This document shows, piece by piece, positions 1 to 7,069 of a DNA stretch of 11,241 nucleotides (position 1 is the stretch's first letter; each line of letters begins with the position of its first letter). This DNA is from Terriglobia bacterium (GTDB taxonomy: Bacteria > Acidobacteriota > Terriglobia > UBA7540). A model generated the notes under the pieces. It was not told the DNA's origin. It saw only the letters and a program-made list of their open reading frames with translations, and did no database searches. The stretch is taken from the NCBI GenBank assembly GCA_030036915.1, contig JASHSC010000700.1, positions 1-11,241 of the forward strand. The letters are read 5' to 3'. The translations under genes were made by a program, and so were the position numbers.

Positions 1-2
1 CA

Positions 3-653
3 CACTTCGTCTCAGCGGCAACTTTCGGGTCGATGCAAGTTTACGTCACACTCGCCGGGGCGGGCGCACCAGATGCTAAGTCCGTCGATAAATTGGCCGA
101 GCTTTTCAAGCCCTCCATGGCAATTGTTGCGGGAGTGGCCGCCGGGCTCAAACCGCTGTGGCGGCCGGGAGACATCCTCGTTGCAGAGTCCGTAACCAGT
201 CTAAATCGAGAATCGGGAGTGCGATCTTCTCCCGGTCTCGTCGAAATCGCCAAGCAATGTGGAGCCAGGGCTGCGCCCACGTTGCTTACGCTTCCGCGTA
301 TTGTTCGCACTGTTGCGGATAAAGTTCGGTTGGGACACTCGGCGGATGCAACCGACATGGAAAGCATGCCATTGATGAATTATTGGTTCGCCCGCAATAT
401 TCCTTCTCTTGCTCTGCGAGTAATTCTCGATCCGGTGGAAATGCCGATGACTTGTGATTTTGAACCGACCATGGATGCCCACGGCCAGGTTCAGGTTCAC
501 AAAATCATTGCGCAGTTAGGCGGACGGCCTCAGCTCCTCCCCGGTTTCCTCCGTCTCGCGCGCCAAAGCCGCCGGGCCTTGCTGATTTTGGCGCGATTTC
601 TTGATCGATTCTTCGAACAACTGAATTATCCTCGTTCGACAAACCCCCAATGA
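3..653 (+). CDS. Nucleoside phosphorylase-family protein, HpnG/MTA-SAH nucleosidase-like, 5' partial
   Basis: Probable member of the PNP/UDP phosphorylase superfamily, which cleaves the glycosidic bond of nucleosides or related ribosides. The reading frame is open to the left edge and there is no convincing start, so the N-terminal strand and first loop lie outside the window; the ATG at 33 is probably internal. Numbering from that ATG, a glycine-rich loop with GVAAGL and GDILVAE (residues 34-52) matches the family's substrate-binding core. DMES (108-111) matches the ribose-binding DME motif, and LRVILD (128-133) matches the strand carrying the catalytic aspartate (D133). The C-terminal basic helix (about 170-196, LRLARQSRRALLIL) resembles hopanoid-associated HpnG proteins, where the product would be ribosylhopane, but hopanoid genes are not visible here and the substrate is an inference. 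It converges on the large minus-strand locus with a 24-base gap. Alternative: a generic MTA/SAH nucleosidase. Confidence 0.62.
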   Translation, partial: HFVSAATFGSMQVYVTLAGAGAPDAKSVDKLAELFKPSMAIVAGVAAGLKPLWRPGDILVAESVTSLNRESGVRSSPGLVEIAKQCGARAAPTLLTLPRIVRTVADKVRLGHSADATDMESMPLMNYWFARNIPSLALRVILDPVEMPMTCDFEPTMDAHGQVQVHKIIAQLGGRPQLLPGFLRLARQSRRALLILARFLDRFFEQLNYPRSTNPQ

Positions 654-677
654 ATGGTTCGCACCGTGGCGAATCAA

Positions 678-3600
678 TCAATTTGATTGCGGCGGGTTTG
701 CTTGGCCGTCCGACGGTTCCTGCGGTTGTTTTCCCCCCGTGGTTGTCAGACCCGTTCCGCTTAAGGTTACTGTTTGCGGCTTATCGGAAGACGCTTCTGA
801 AATGGTCAATGTACCGGTCTTCGCCCCCGCCGCATCCGGTTTAAAGGTCACCGAAATGTCGCAACTGTCGTCTTTTTCGAGCGAAGAGGCACAGTTGTTT
901 GTCTGGGTGAAATCTCCGCTCGCGGTAATGCCGGAAATCACGAGAGGCGTATCGCTCGAATTGGTTATCGTAACGATCTGCACTTTGCTGCTCGTCCCGG
1001 TGACTTGACCTAAAAAGACAAGCGACGAGGAAGACATCCTTACCACTGGCGGCGTTGCCGTGGCAGTGGATGCAGGTTGTGGGTTGAGAGGATGCGTCGG
1101 TGGATTCGGACGACTGGGCCCAACTGCCGGCGCTATGCCTGTTCCGCTGAGTGCGACCATCTGAGGACTGCCGGTTGCGTTGTCGGAGACAATAAGGGCA
1201 CCGGTTCTCGCCCCGGCCGCATCCGGCTCGAAGGTCACGAAAATTGCGCAGGATGCGCCGGCTCCAACAGCAGTTCCGCACGTATTGGTCTGCAAGAAGT
1301 CCCCGCTGGCCGAAATGTTCAACACCGTCAGCGCAACCTTCCCGGTGTTTGTCAGTTGAACAATCTGCGCACCGCTGTTGCTTCCGACCATCTGAGTCGC
1401 GAAAACCAATGAATTCGAGGATAAGGTAGCGAGGGGTGCTTGTCCGGGTTGGGGGCTGCTGGATGTCGGCTGAACTACCGGGGGATTCGGTCCCGTCGTG
1501 AAAGTGAGCCCAGTCCCGTTGAGCATAACGGTTTGCGGACTGCCAGCCGCGTTGTCATAAACGCTCACTGAACCCGTGCTCAGCCCCGGCGCAATGGGCT
1601 TAAATATCACTGAAATCGAACAGCTAGCCCCAGCACTCAGAACCGTTCCACAGTTATTGGTCTGATAGAAATATCCGCCAATTGTAATCCCTAAAATGTT
1701 CAGCGGACTGGTGCCGGTATTAGTAAGGGTGACGGTTTGGGGGCTGCTGCTCGTTCCCACTGTCTGCACCTGGAAGGTGAGCGAGTTCGGAGCCAAGGTT
1801 GCCCCTGAAGAACCAGGGGTCACCGAAACCGTTCCATTAATATAGCTGATGTTATAATTGTTATCCTCCGCCCCCGAACAACTCGAAGGATAAACGCCCG
1901 ATGGGCTTGTGCTCGTCGCCGTCGTTGAACACGTCGGCAGCATAGTTAAGCTTGAGGCCGTGTCCCCGCTCACGAATCCACTGTAAGTGGGAGTAATCGC
2001 TGGCACAGGTCCGCCGTAGGTCATTGTTGCACTGCTCGCCTTGATGATCAGGGGCGCAACAGTATCGGTCACCGTCCCGCTTACGTAAATGAAAGTGTAG
2101 TTGGTATCGACCGCTCCCGAACAGGTTGAAGGATACGAACCTACCGGGCTGTGGGATGTCGCGGTAGTCGAGCAAGTTGGCGCTGCGGTAAGGCTCGCCA
2201 CCGTGTCCCCGTTCTCAAATCCACTGTAACTGGCGGTAATTGTCGGCACAGTCCCTCCGTACGTTATCGACGCACTGCTTGCCGTGACGCTCAGGGGCGC
2301 CGGGGTGATCGTAAAGGCAGCGGTGTTATAAGTTATGTTATAGTTCCCCAGGACCCCTGCCGGGTTCAGTGTGGCGCTGATCGTGTAGGGGTTGCCTCCA
2401 ACGGTATTCCCCGCTGTACGGGCGTATGTCGCAGTAACATTGTCCGATGCCAGGAAACCCGTCAGTGTCCCCGTCAGAGTGGGATCGGCTTGGCCATATA
2501 CTTTTGTCACCGCATTCGGCGTCACAGTGGCTGGTGCTGTATTGACCGTCAGCATCCCGTTCACATAACTGATCGCGTAGTTCCCGAGTCCATTACCCAC
2601 CGCGTTGCTAGGAATGATACTGTACGGAGAATCTGCTACCGTCGCGGCCGCGGCCGCACCTGAGCTCGAGAGCCTCATGCTTGTCACGTTGTCACCGTTC
2701 ATCAAACCATTGGCCGTGAACTCCGTCCCCGCGAACGTCACCGTCTGCCCGTACGTCTTAATCGCGTTTTTCGCAGTGATCGTTAAAGCTGCCTTCGTCA
2801 CGGCAAGCGTCCCATTAACATAGGTAATCTTATAGTTCCCGATGCCGGTGCCCACAGCGGTGCTAGGCACGATGCTGTAAGGTGACCCCGCAACCGTGGC
2901 CGAAGCCGCTGCTCCTGTACTCGTCAATGTCACGCTTGTCACACTGTCGCCGTTATAGAGAGTGCTGGTTGCGAACTCCGTACCTGCGAAATTAAGCGTT
3001 TGGCCATACGCTTTGGTCGTGCTGTTGGCCGTGATTGTCAAGGAGGCTGGGTTGACCGTTAGAGTGCCGGTCGCATAAGTGATAGTGTAGTTGTTGGGGT
3101 TAAACGTCCCACCCGTAGCCGCGCTCGGCGTAATTGCATAATCTCCAACGGCTGCTGTTGCCGCCCCTCCGTTATTGCTGACGCTTAGGGTCACGCTGCC
3201 TATCGTCTCGCCATTCTGCAGGCCGCTGCTCCTGAACGCTGTGCTCCCGCTTCCGAATATCAGCGTCTGTCCGTAGGTCTTGCTCTCCGAGCTGGCGGTG
3301 ATCGTGAGGGAGGCCTGGTTGACCGTCAAGGCGCCTGCCAAATATGTGATGGCGTAGTCGTTGGGGTTAAATGTTCCCCCCGTCGCAGCGCTAGGTGTGA
3401 TTGCATAACTTCCAACTGGCGCTGTCCCCACCGCTCCCGTACTCGCCAGCGTCACGCTGCCTATCGTCTCGCCATTCTGCAAGCCGTTGCTCGTAAATGC
3501 TGTACTGCCACTCCCGAACGTCAGCGTTTGCCCATACGTCTTGCTCGTGCTGTTCGCCGTGATGGTGAGTTGAGCCGCGTTCACCGTCAGCGTCCCCGGC

Positions 3601-4322
3601 AGGTAGGTCATGGTGTAGTTCCCGAGCCCCGTCCCGACCGCGTTGCTGGGAACAATGCTGTACGGCGAGCCCGCCACCGTCGCACTCCCCCCTGCTCCCG
3701 CGCTCTGGAGCGTTACGCTGGTCACCGTGTCCGTCCCCGCCAGCCCGCTCGTCGTGAACTCCGTCCCCGCGAACGTCACCGCCTGCCCATAGGTCTTACT
3801 CGTGCTGTTGGCGGTGATGGTCAACGCCGCCGGCGTGATCGTGATCCCTCCCAACCCCACGCTCCCCCTCGTGTAGTCGGGATTACTCGTATTGAACGTC
3901 GCACTCACCTGGTACGTCCCCACCGCGCTCGGCCCCACACCCGTCGGCCCATAGGTGGTGCTCCCCGTCCCCGTATAGCTGTACGTGAACGTCCCCAGAC
4001 CGCTGATATTCGCTCCTCCCACCCCCGTGGCGATCGCACTCGCCGCTTCCCCACTGGCGTTATACACAAAGCTCCCCCCGTCACCGTCACCCCCGGCGTC
4101 GCCGCCGTCACCGTCAGGTTCCCGCTCCCGCTGCTCGCTGCGTGCACCCGGTTGTCCGTGGGATAGCTCCCCGTCAGCACGTGCGTCCCCCCGTCCACGT
4201 GCCCGGCCAATACCTGCTCCGTGCAATTCCCCGCTCCACTCCCCGTCAGGCTGAGCACGCACGTCCCGCTCAGTCGGTGGCCACCGCCAGGTCAGGGATT
4301 CCCGTTCTATCGAAGTCTCCAA
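678..4322 (-). CDS. MBG-repeat and choice-of-anchor-D C-terminal segment of the surface protein
   Basis: The ORF is 1214 codons from a TTG at 4322, but its first 81 residues are an arginine/aspartate/glycine-rich out-of-frame read. Real sequence begins at GGSFVYN (residue 82, base 4079). Then come an Ig/MBG-like unit (82-163) and eight MBG repeats, each opening with a LTITANSTSKTYGQ-like strand: 166-247, 251-334, 338-423, 427-508, 512-593, 597-673, 677-752 and 757-834. Three ASPM/SPD-2/Hydin-type (choice-of-anchor D) domains follow at about 841-938, 965-1062 and 1094-1192, each with a QTNxC...CxI/V cysteine pair and an NGTG or SGTG end, joined by proline-rich linkers. The end is a hydrophilic PQEPSDGQANPPQSN-type tail with no LPXTG, PEP-CTERM or membrane anchor. 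MBG and Hydin-type modules are structural or adhesive repeats; no enzyme domain is visible. It converges on the phosphorylase gene. Confidence 0.75.
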   Translation of the reverse strand: METSIERESLTWRWPPTERDVRAQPDGEWSGELHGAGIGRARGRGDARADGELSHGQPGARSEQREREPDGDGGDAGGDGDGGSFVYNASGEAASAIATGVGGANISGLGTFTYSYTGTGSTTYGPTGVGPSAVGTYQVSATFNTSNPDYTRGSVGLGGITITPAALTITANSTSKTYGQAVTFAGTEFTTSGLAGTDTVTSVTLQSAGAGGSATVAGSPYSIVPSNAVGTGLGNYTMTYLPGTLTVNAAQLTITANSTSKTYGQTLTFGSGSTAFTSNGLQNGETIGSVTLASTGAVGTAPVGSYAITPSAATGGTFNPNDYAITYLAGALTVNQASLTITASSESKTYGQTLIFGSGSTAFRSSGLQNGETIGSVTLSVSNNGGAATAAVGDYAITPSAATGGTFNPNNYTITYATGTLTVNPASLTITANSTTKAYGQTLNFAGTEFATSTLYNGDSVTSVTLTSTGAAASATVAGSPYSIVPSTAVGTGIGNYKITYVNGTLAVTKAALTITAKNAIKTYGQTVTFAGTEFTANGLMNGDNVTSMRLSSSGAAAAATVADSPYSIIPSNAVGNGLGNYAISYVNGMLTVNTAPATVTPNAVTKVYGQADPTLTGTLTGFLASDNVTATYARTAGNTVGGNPYTISATLNPAGVLGNYNITYNTAAFTITPAPLSVTASSASITYGGTVPTITASYSGFENGDTVASLTAAPTCSTTATSHSPVGSYPSTCSGAVDTNYTFIYVSGTVTDTVAPLIIKASSATMTYGGPVPAITPTYSGFVSGDTASSLTMLPTCSTTATSTSPSGVYPSSCSGAEDNNYNISYINGTVSVTPGSSGATLAPNSLTFQVQTVGTSSSPQTVTLTNTGTSPLNILGITIGGYFYQTNNCGTVLSAGASCSISVIFKPIAPGLSTGSVSVYDNAAGSPQTVMLNGTGLTFTTGPNPPVVQPTSSSPQPGQAPLATLSSNSLVFATQMVGSNSGAQIVQLTNTGKVALTVLNISASGDFLQTNTCGTAVGAGASCAIFVTFEPDAAGARTGALIVSDNATGSPQMVALSGTGIAPAVGPSRPNPPTHPLNPQPASTATATPPVVRMSSSSLVFLGQVTGTSSKVQIVTITNSSDTPLVISGITASGDFTQTNNCASSLEKDDSCDISVTFKPDAAGAKTGTLTISEASSDKPQTVTLSGTGLTTTGGKQPQEPSDGQANPPQSN
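3054..3572 (-). repeat. Tandem near-identical MBG repeat pair (MBG2 and MBG3)
   Basis: The second and third MBG repeats share long identical stretches at protein level (SGLQNGETIGSVTL or NGLQNGETIGSVTL, then AITPSAATGGTFNPN). At DNA level an exact 31-base direct repeat is visible at 3190-3220 and 3451-3481, 261 bases (87 codons) apart. Repeats 1, 4 and 5 form a second subfamily (FAGTEF, ATVAGSPYSIVPS) and repeats 7 and 8 a third (ITYGG, PTCSTTATS). This points to stepwise local duplication within the array. Confidence 0.8.
4074..4079 (-). other. G6 homopolymer at a frameshift
   Basis: On the minus strand ACGGGGGGAGC holds six G. Seven would join VTVTGG to SFVYN in one frame and restore the locus. 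This is either slipped-strand variation, a decay mutation or a base-calling error. Confidence 0.65.
4080..4275 (-). pseudogene. Orphan Ig-like fragment between the second and third frameshifts
   Basis: In the third minus-strand frame this stretch reads LSGTCVLSLTGSGAGNC, then TEQVLAG, then HVLTGSYPTDNR, then SGNLTVTAATPGVTVTGG. This is the back half of a bacterial Ig-like domain (disulfide-type cysteines, THVLTGSY strand, closing LTVT linker). The front half is absent: immediately upstream is a truncated FG-GAP blade. GC is about 69 % over 4141-4260 against about 48 % over 4381-4500, so the fragment differs in composition from the FG-GAP segment. Downstream it runs into a G6 tract, after which the sense continues in the frame of the MBG segment. 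It has no start codon context of its own. It may be the scar of a deletion or recombination, or an assembly join. Confidence 0.55.
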
Positions 4323-5112
4323 CCACTACAGCGAAAGGAGCCGATCCCGTTCCCGTTGAAACCGGAATCTGAGATTGAAAAGTGCCATTACTATTGCCGA
4401 GTAAAATGCTCACATTGCTGCTGTTGAGATTGGTTACCACCAAGCCAGGGATGTCATCACCATTGAAGTCGCCAACCTTGACTCTTCCGGGGTTCGAATT
4501 CACCGAATATGTGTTCGAGCCGTCTTCCGAGGCGAAAGTTGTCACCACCAAATCAGCGATGCCGTTCCCAGCAAAGTCCCAAACTATTGCGTTGTATGGG
4601 TTAGTTCCTGATGGCGTGGAGGACGTAACTGCTGACTGAAAGGTGCCATCGCCGTTCCCTATCAGCACACCTATGGAATCATCAGAAAAATTCGTCACCA
4701 CCAAGTCGGCAATGCCATTCCCAGTGAAATCCCCTACGGCAACCGAATAAGTTCCATCCTTGGCTGAGGCGCTTCCCCCGGTCCCATACAAGACCGGAGT
4801 CTGAAATGTGCCATCACCATTCCCGATAAATACAGCCAGCTTATTAAGTGCAGAAGCGGAATTTGCCACCACGAAGTCCGGAATTCCATCCCCATTAAAG
4901 TCTCCCACCGCTATATAGTAAGGAAGATCCAGGTAGGATGAAGGATTCTGTGTCGGGTAAACCACCTGAGGCTGGAAGGTACCATCTCCGTTTCCTAAGA
5001 GGACGCTGATCGTGCCGTCGGTATAATTTGCAACTACCAAGTCAAGATTGCCATCACCGTTGAAATCTGCTGTCACTACTCCATATGGATTGTTCCCGAC
5101 CGCATACGACAC
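4270..5112 (-). CDS. FG-GAP/VCBS beta-propeller segment of the broken surface protein
   Basis: This segment carries six FG-GAP units with aspartates at residues 16, 71, 128, 179, 215 and 267, each usually followed by SVLLGNGDGTFQ-type strands. Together with the unit in the preceding segment this makes seven, the number of blades in integrin-alpha-type propellers. The loops bind calcium when they read DxNxDG, but several here depart from that: DFTGNGIADL, DFAGNGIADL, DFNGDDIPGL and DFDRTGIPDL. The nominal ATG at 5112 lies inside a FG-GAP blade and overlaps the upstream ORF by 37 bases, so it is not a believable start. The stop at 4270 cuts the last blade before its outer strands (it ends PDLAVATD), and the locus continues in another frame with Ig-like sequence. 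Read as the middle part of the 678-5948 locus rather than as an independent gene. Confidence 0.72.
   Translation of the reverse strand: MSYAVGNNPYGVVTADFNGDGNLDLVVANYTDGTISVLLGNGDGTFQPQVVYPTQNPSSYLDLPYYIAVGDFNGDGIPDFVVANSASALNKLAVFIGNGDGTFQTPVLYGTGGSASAKDGTYSVAVGDFTGNGIADLVVTNFSDDSIGVLIGNGDGTFQSAVTSSTPSGTNPYNAIVWDFAGNGIADLVVTTFASEDGSNTYSVNSNPGRVKVGDFNGDDIPGLVVTNLNSSNVSILLGNSNGTFQSQIPVSTGTGSAPFAVVVGDFDRTGIPDLAVATD
4275..4286. other. 12-bp perfect palindrome at the FG-GAP/Ig-like junction
   Basis: CGGTGGCCACCG reads the same on both strands. It lies exactly where the FG-GAP frame ends and the Ig-like fragment's frame begins, and at a sharp rise in GC toward lower coordinates. It may be chance or a trace of recombination. 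Confidence 0.4.
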
Positions 5113-5948
5113 CGTGTTGACGGAAAGGTCCCATCGCCATTCCCCAGGAAAATGCTCACCCCGGGACCGGTCCCTCCGCCTGAGAGGCTGACCGAGGTGT
5201 TCGTAATCGCCAAATCGGGGATGCCGTCTCCATTGAAGTCACCTATCGCCACAAAATGCGCTGTCCCTTGGTTTCCATAGGGCGCCGCTGACGCAAATGA
5301 TTGCGACGAAGTTCCAGCGCTCAGCGTCGCCGAACCTAACACGTAGCCGGCGTTGGTAGTGTCCACAAAAGACACAATCCCTGTCGGAGAGAGGAAACTA
5401 CCGTTGCCGACAACAGTGCCTGTCAACGTGTAAGGACCAGTGCCGGTGTAAGAAAGTGTCGTATTCGTCGGTCCCCCGGTTACTGTCATAGTTTCCTGCG
5501 AGGAACTGCTGGGTGCGGTTGATACGGTTCCGTTTGGCGCCCCGTTGAAGACGGCCACGTAGTTGTGCGTTCCAACCCCCGGGATAACTTTCAGGACAGC
5601 AGTCCCACTCGATGTCAGCTGTACATTTCCTACAACTTGCAAACCGGGGGTGATTACGTGTTGCAGACAATATGTGACGGTTGAATCGCAGAAAGTCACA
5701 CGCCCGGGATAAACGGGCGAACTGTTTGACTGCAAAGTCACGGTGGCGGTAAGAGTCACAACCGTCCCGGCAGTAACTGAAGAGGATGACACGCTCAGAT
5801 CGGTCGTGGTTGGCGTCTGAGCTTTGGCCGTTGCAGCGGCCAAGATGAGGAGGAACGGTAGAGTCGGTTTCAGGAAAGCCCGCATGAGGAAATGAAAACT
5901 TTGGGGGGAAGGCCGTTCCCGGCCTCCAAAATTATTCGCCCACTGCAT
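5076..5948 (-). CDS. N-terminal segment: signal peptide, two Ig-like domains, first FG-GAP motif
   Basis: This is the start of the broken surface-protein locus. The ATG at 5946-5948 is preceded on the minus strand by AAAGAGG with 8 bases between AGAGG and the start, which favours it over the internal ATG at 5885 (residue 22), whose upstream sequence has no Shine-Dalgarno match. The result is a signal peptide with a long basic n-region, a hydrophobic core (PTLPFLLILAAA, 28-39) and likely cleavage after AKA (43). Two bacterial Ig-like beta-sandwich domains follow (about 48-155 and 162-215), then an FG-GAP repeat with the calcium-binding-type motif DFNGDGIPDL (237-246) and GNGDGTF (269-275). After residue about 278 the frame leaves the family pattern and ends in an unrelated 12-residue tail. 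The neighbouring frame resumes with VSYAVGNNPYGVV, so the stop at 5076 is not natural. Confidence 0.75.
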   Translation of the reverse strand: MQWANNFGGRERPSPQSFHFLMRAFLKPTLPFLLILAAATAKAQTPTTTDLSVSSSSVTAGTVVTLTATVTLQSNSSPVYPGRVTFCDSTVTYCLQHVITPGLQVVGNVQLTSSGTAVLKVIPGVGTHNYVAVFNGAPNGTVSTAPSSSSQETMTVTGGPTNTTLSYTGTGPYTLTGTVVGNGSFLSPTGIVSFVDTTNAGYVLGSATLSAGTSSQSFASAAPYGNQGTAHFVAIGDFNGDGIPDLAITNTSVSLSGGGTGPGVSIFLGNGDGTFPSTRCRMRSGTIHME

Positions 5949-7069
5949 AGTGAAAACCTCTTTAATTCGCTAGATTCCTAATTCTTTCGAAGTTTGCGGT
6001 GAACAGGTTGTCGATCCCAGGGGCACAAACTTACGCTATGCCCCTCAGGGTTTGCGTTTTGAGGCCATGGCCTTCAACTTAGAGTCAGTTCGCCGGGCGA
6101 TTCTTGACCAGTCCTCCTGATAAAATCTTGAGGGCTCTAGATACGCCAGCTACGCGTTACTTTAGTTTTCTCTTACCCCCATGGCCATAGTACTTTTGAA
6201 CCAGCACCGGAGTGCCACGCGGGAACGATATTCTTAGAAATCAAACAATTAGAGGAAACGGATTGGCGAATCTCGCCGGTTATGGTGCCCGCGTCAACAT
6301 TAATTGGGAGGCCTCAAGTATTACTAACAAGCAGCAATGCCAAGATCCTAATTGCGTAGCCTGGTTGTCAGATACCTAAGAATTGCCGGATTTGACGCCT
6401 GTCGGGTCTGTCATGAAAACACACCATTGTCTCGCTGAGGCACAATTCGGAGCACTAACTCAGACATTTTCAGTCTCGAGGCATTCATCTGATCGTGACC
6501 TAACGCTGTCTCGGAAGGGTTTTTGAAACCATGGCTCGAACCTGAGGAACTTGTCCACCCAATTCGCGAATCCACAACAGACGATTTGAACCAATTGGGC
6601 TTAGGATTGACTAATGCATTTAACCAGGCTAACCCGGTGTCGCAGTTATCCCGCAATGAGAAATCCCGGAGCTACCGCCAAGCCCCGTCCATAATTGCCG
6701 TAGTTGACGCCGCGGGGTGCGTAGATATCACTCCCCCTTTGGAGGGTCAAGTCAAAATGTCCTCAAAAGGTTGTCACCAAATAGCCGCAAACCGCGGCAA
6801 AGGGTTGCCCAATAGAATACCGCGCCAGTGCGCGTGGAGCCATTCGAGGCGGGTCGCAGCAGAAATCTCTAACATCCTTCTCTTGTAGGGGCAGGCTTGT
6901 CATTTGATTAATGGCCAGCCTTGGAAGTTCCTTGGTCCGCTTCATCCGATAATCGGTCAGCACAGGGAAAACGTGATTCCGATGAGACTTAGCATTATGA
7001 TGGGCCGCCGAAAGCGCACGTTTGCGGCCATGGCACCCAAGGCTGCAATGAGTTCGCTATTGCATGGCT
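5949..7069. other. Gene-poor intergenic region of about 1.1 kb
   Basis: I see no convincing gene here. Short ORFs exist on both strands (for example plus 6523-6888 from a TTG, minus 6411-6656 from a TTG, minus 6763-6963), but they overlap antisense to each other, lack Shine-Dalgarno sites and match no family I recognise. The part next to 5948 holds the upstream region of the surface-protein locus. There is a hairpin at 6019-6045 and a 12-bp palindrome at 6062-6073. The rest could be a decayed gene or element, but no terminal repeats or transposase motifs are visible. Confidence 0.5.
6019..6045. other. Hairpin (7-bp stem, 13-nt loop) upstream of the surface-protein locus
   Basis: AGGGGCA at 6019-6025 pairs with TGCCCCT at 6039-6045. 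On the plus strand a T-rich tract (TTTGCGTTTT) follows five bases later, which is terminator-like, but no plus-strand gene precedes it. On the minus strand it lies about 70 bases upstream of the start at 5948, where it could be part of a leader or operator. Function is unknown. Confidence 0.35.

Larger units (their letters stand above)
678..5948 (-). pseudogene. Broken giant exported Ig/FG-GAP/MBG/choice-of-anchor-D protein locus (three frameshifts)
   Basis: Three long ORFs and one short one read as a single protein of about 1,750 residues once three shifts are repaired. In order: signal peptide, two Ig-like domains, seven FG-GAP motifs, part of an Ig-like domain, an Ig/MBG-like unit, eight MBG repeats and three ASPM/SPD-2/Hydin-type domains. 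The minus-strand frame steps by one base in the same direction at about 5110, at about 4275-4285 and at 4074-4079, so each break equals one missing base and the third returns to the starting frame. The protein sense continues across breaks one and three (FPST joined to VSYAVGNNP; VTVTGG joined to SFVYN). Across the second it jumps from a half-finished FG-GAP blade into the middle of an Ig-like domain. Such proteins are typically secreted or surface-attached and are thought to act in adhesion or matrix binding. It may be a true pseudogene or sequencing error; raw reads would decide. Confidence 0.7.

Noticed and set aside
674..690. CAATCAA/TTGATTG inverted repeat between convergent genes as a bidirectional terminator
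   Set aside because: The loop is a single base and the stem is AT-rich without flanking T tracts; it is too weak to call.
2151..2663. 170-codon plus-strand ORF
   Set aside because: It is a shadow of MBG repeats on the opposite strand, without a family match or ribosome site.
3528..4166. 212-codon plus-strand ORF, arginine- and proline-rich
   Set aside because: It is antisense to the repetitive MBG coding frame; its composition is the mirror of GC-rich codons and shows no domain.
6019..6055. Hairpin followed by a T-rich tract as an intrinsic terminator
   Set aside because: No plus-strand gene precedes it, and the minus-strand side lacks a U tract, so it is listed only as a hairpin.
6411..6656. 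81-codon minus-strand ORF considered as a transposase fragment
   Set aside because: It has no DDE or HTH motif, no terminal inverted repeats and a TTG start without a ribosome site.
6523..6888. 121-codon plus-strand ORF starting with TTG
   Set aside because: It has a weak start, no recognised motif and overlapping antisense ORFs of similar quality; I could not support a gene or a transposase remnant.
7042..7066. TGCAAT/ATTGCA hairpin downstream of the glycosyltransferase as a terminator
   Set aside because: The stem is only 6 AT-rich pairs with a 9-base loop and no T run follows.
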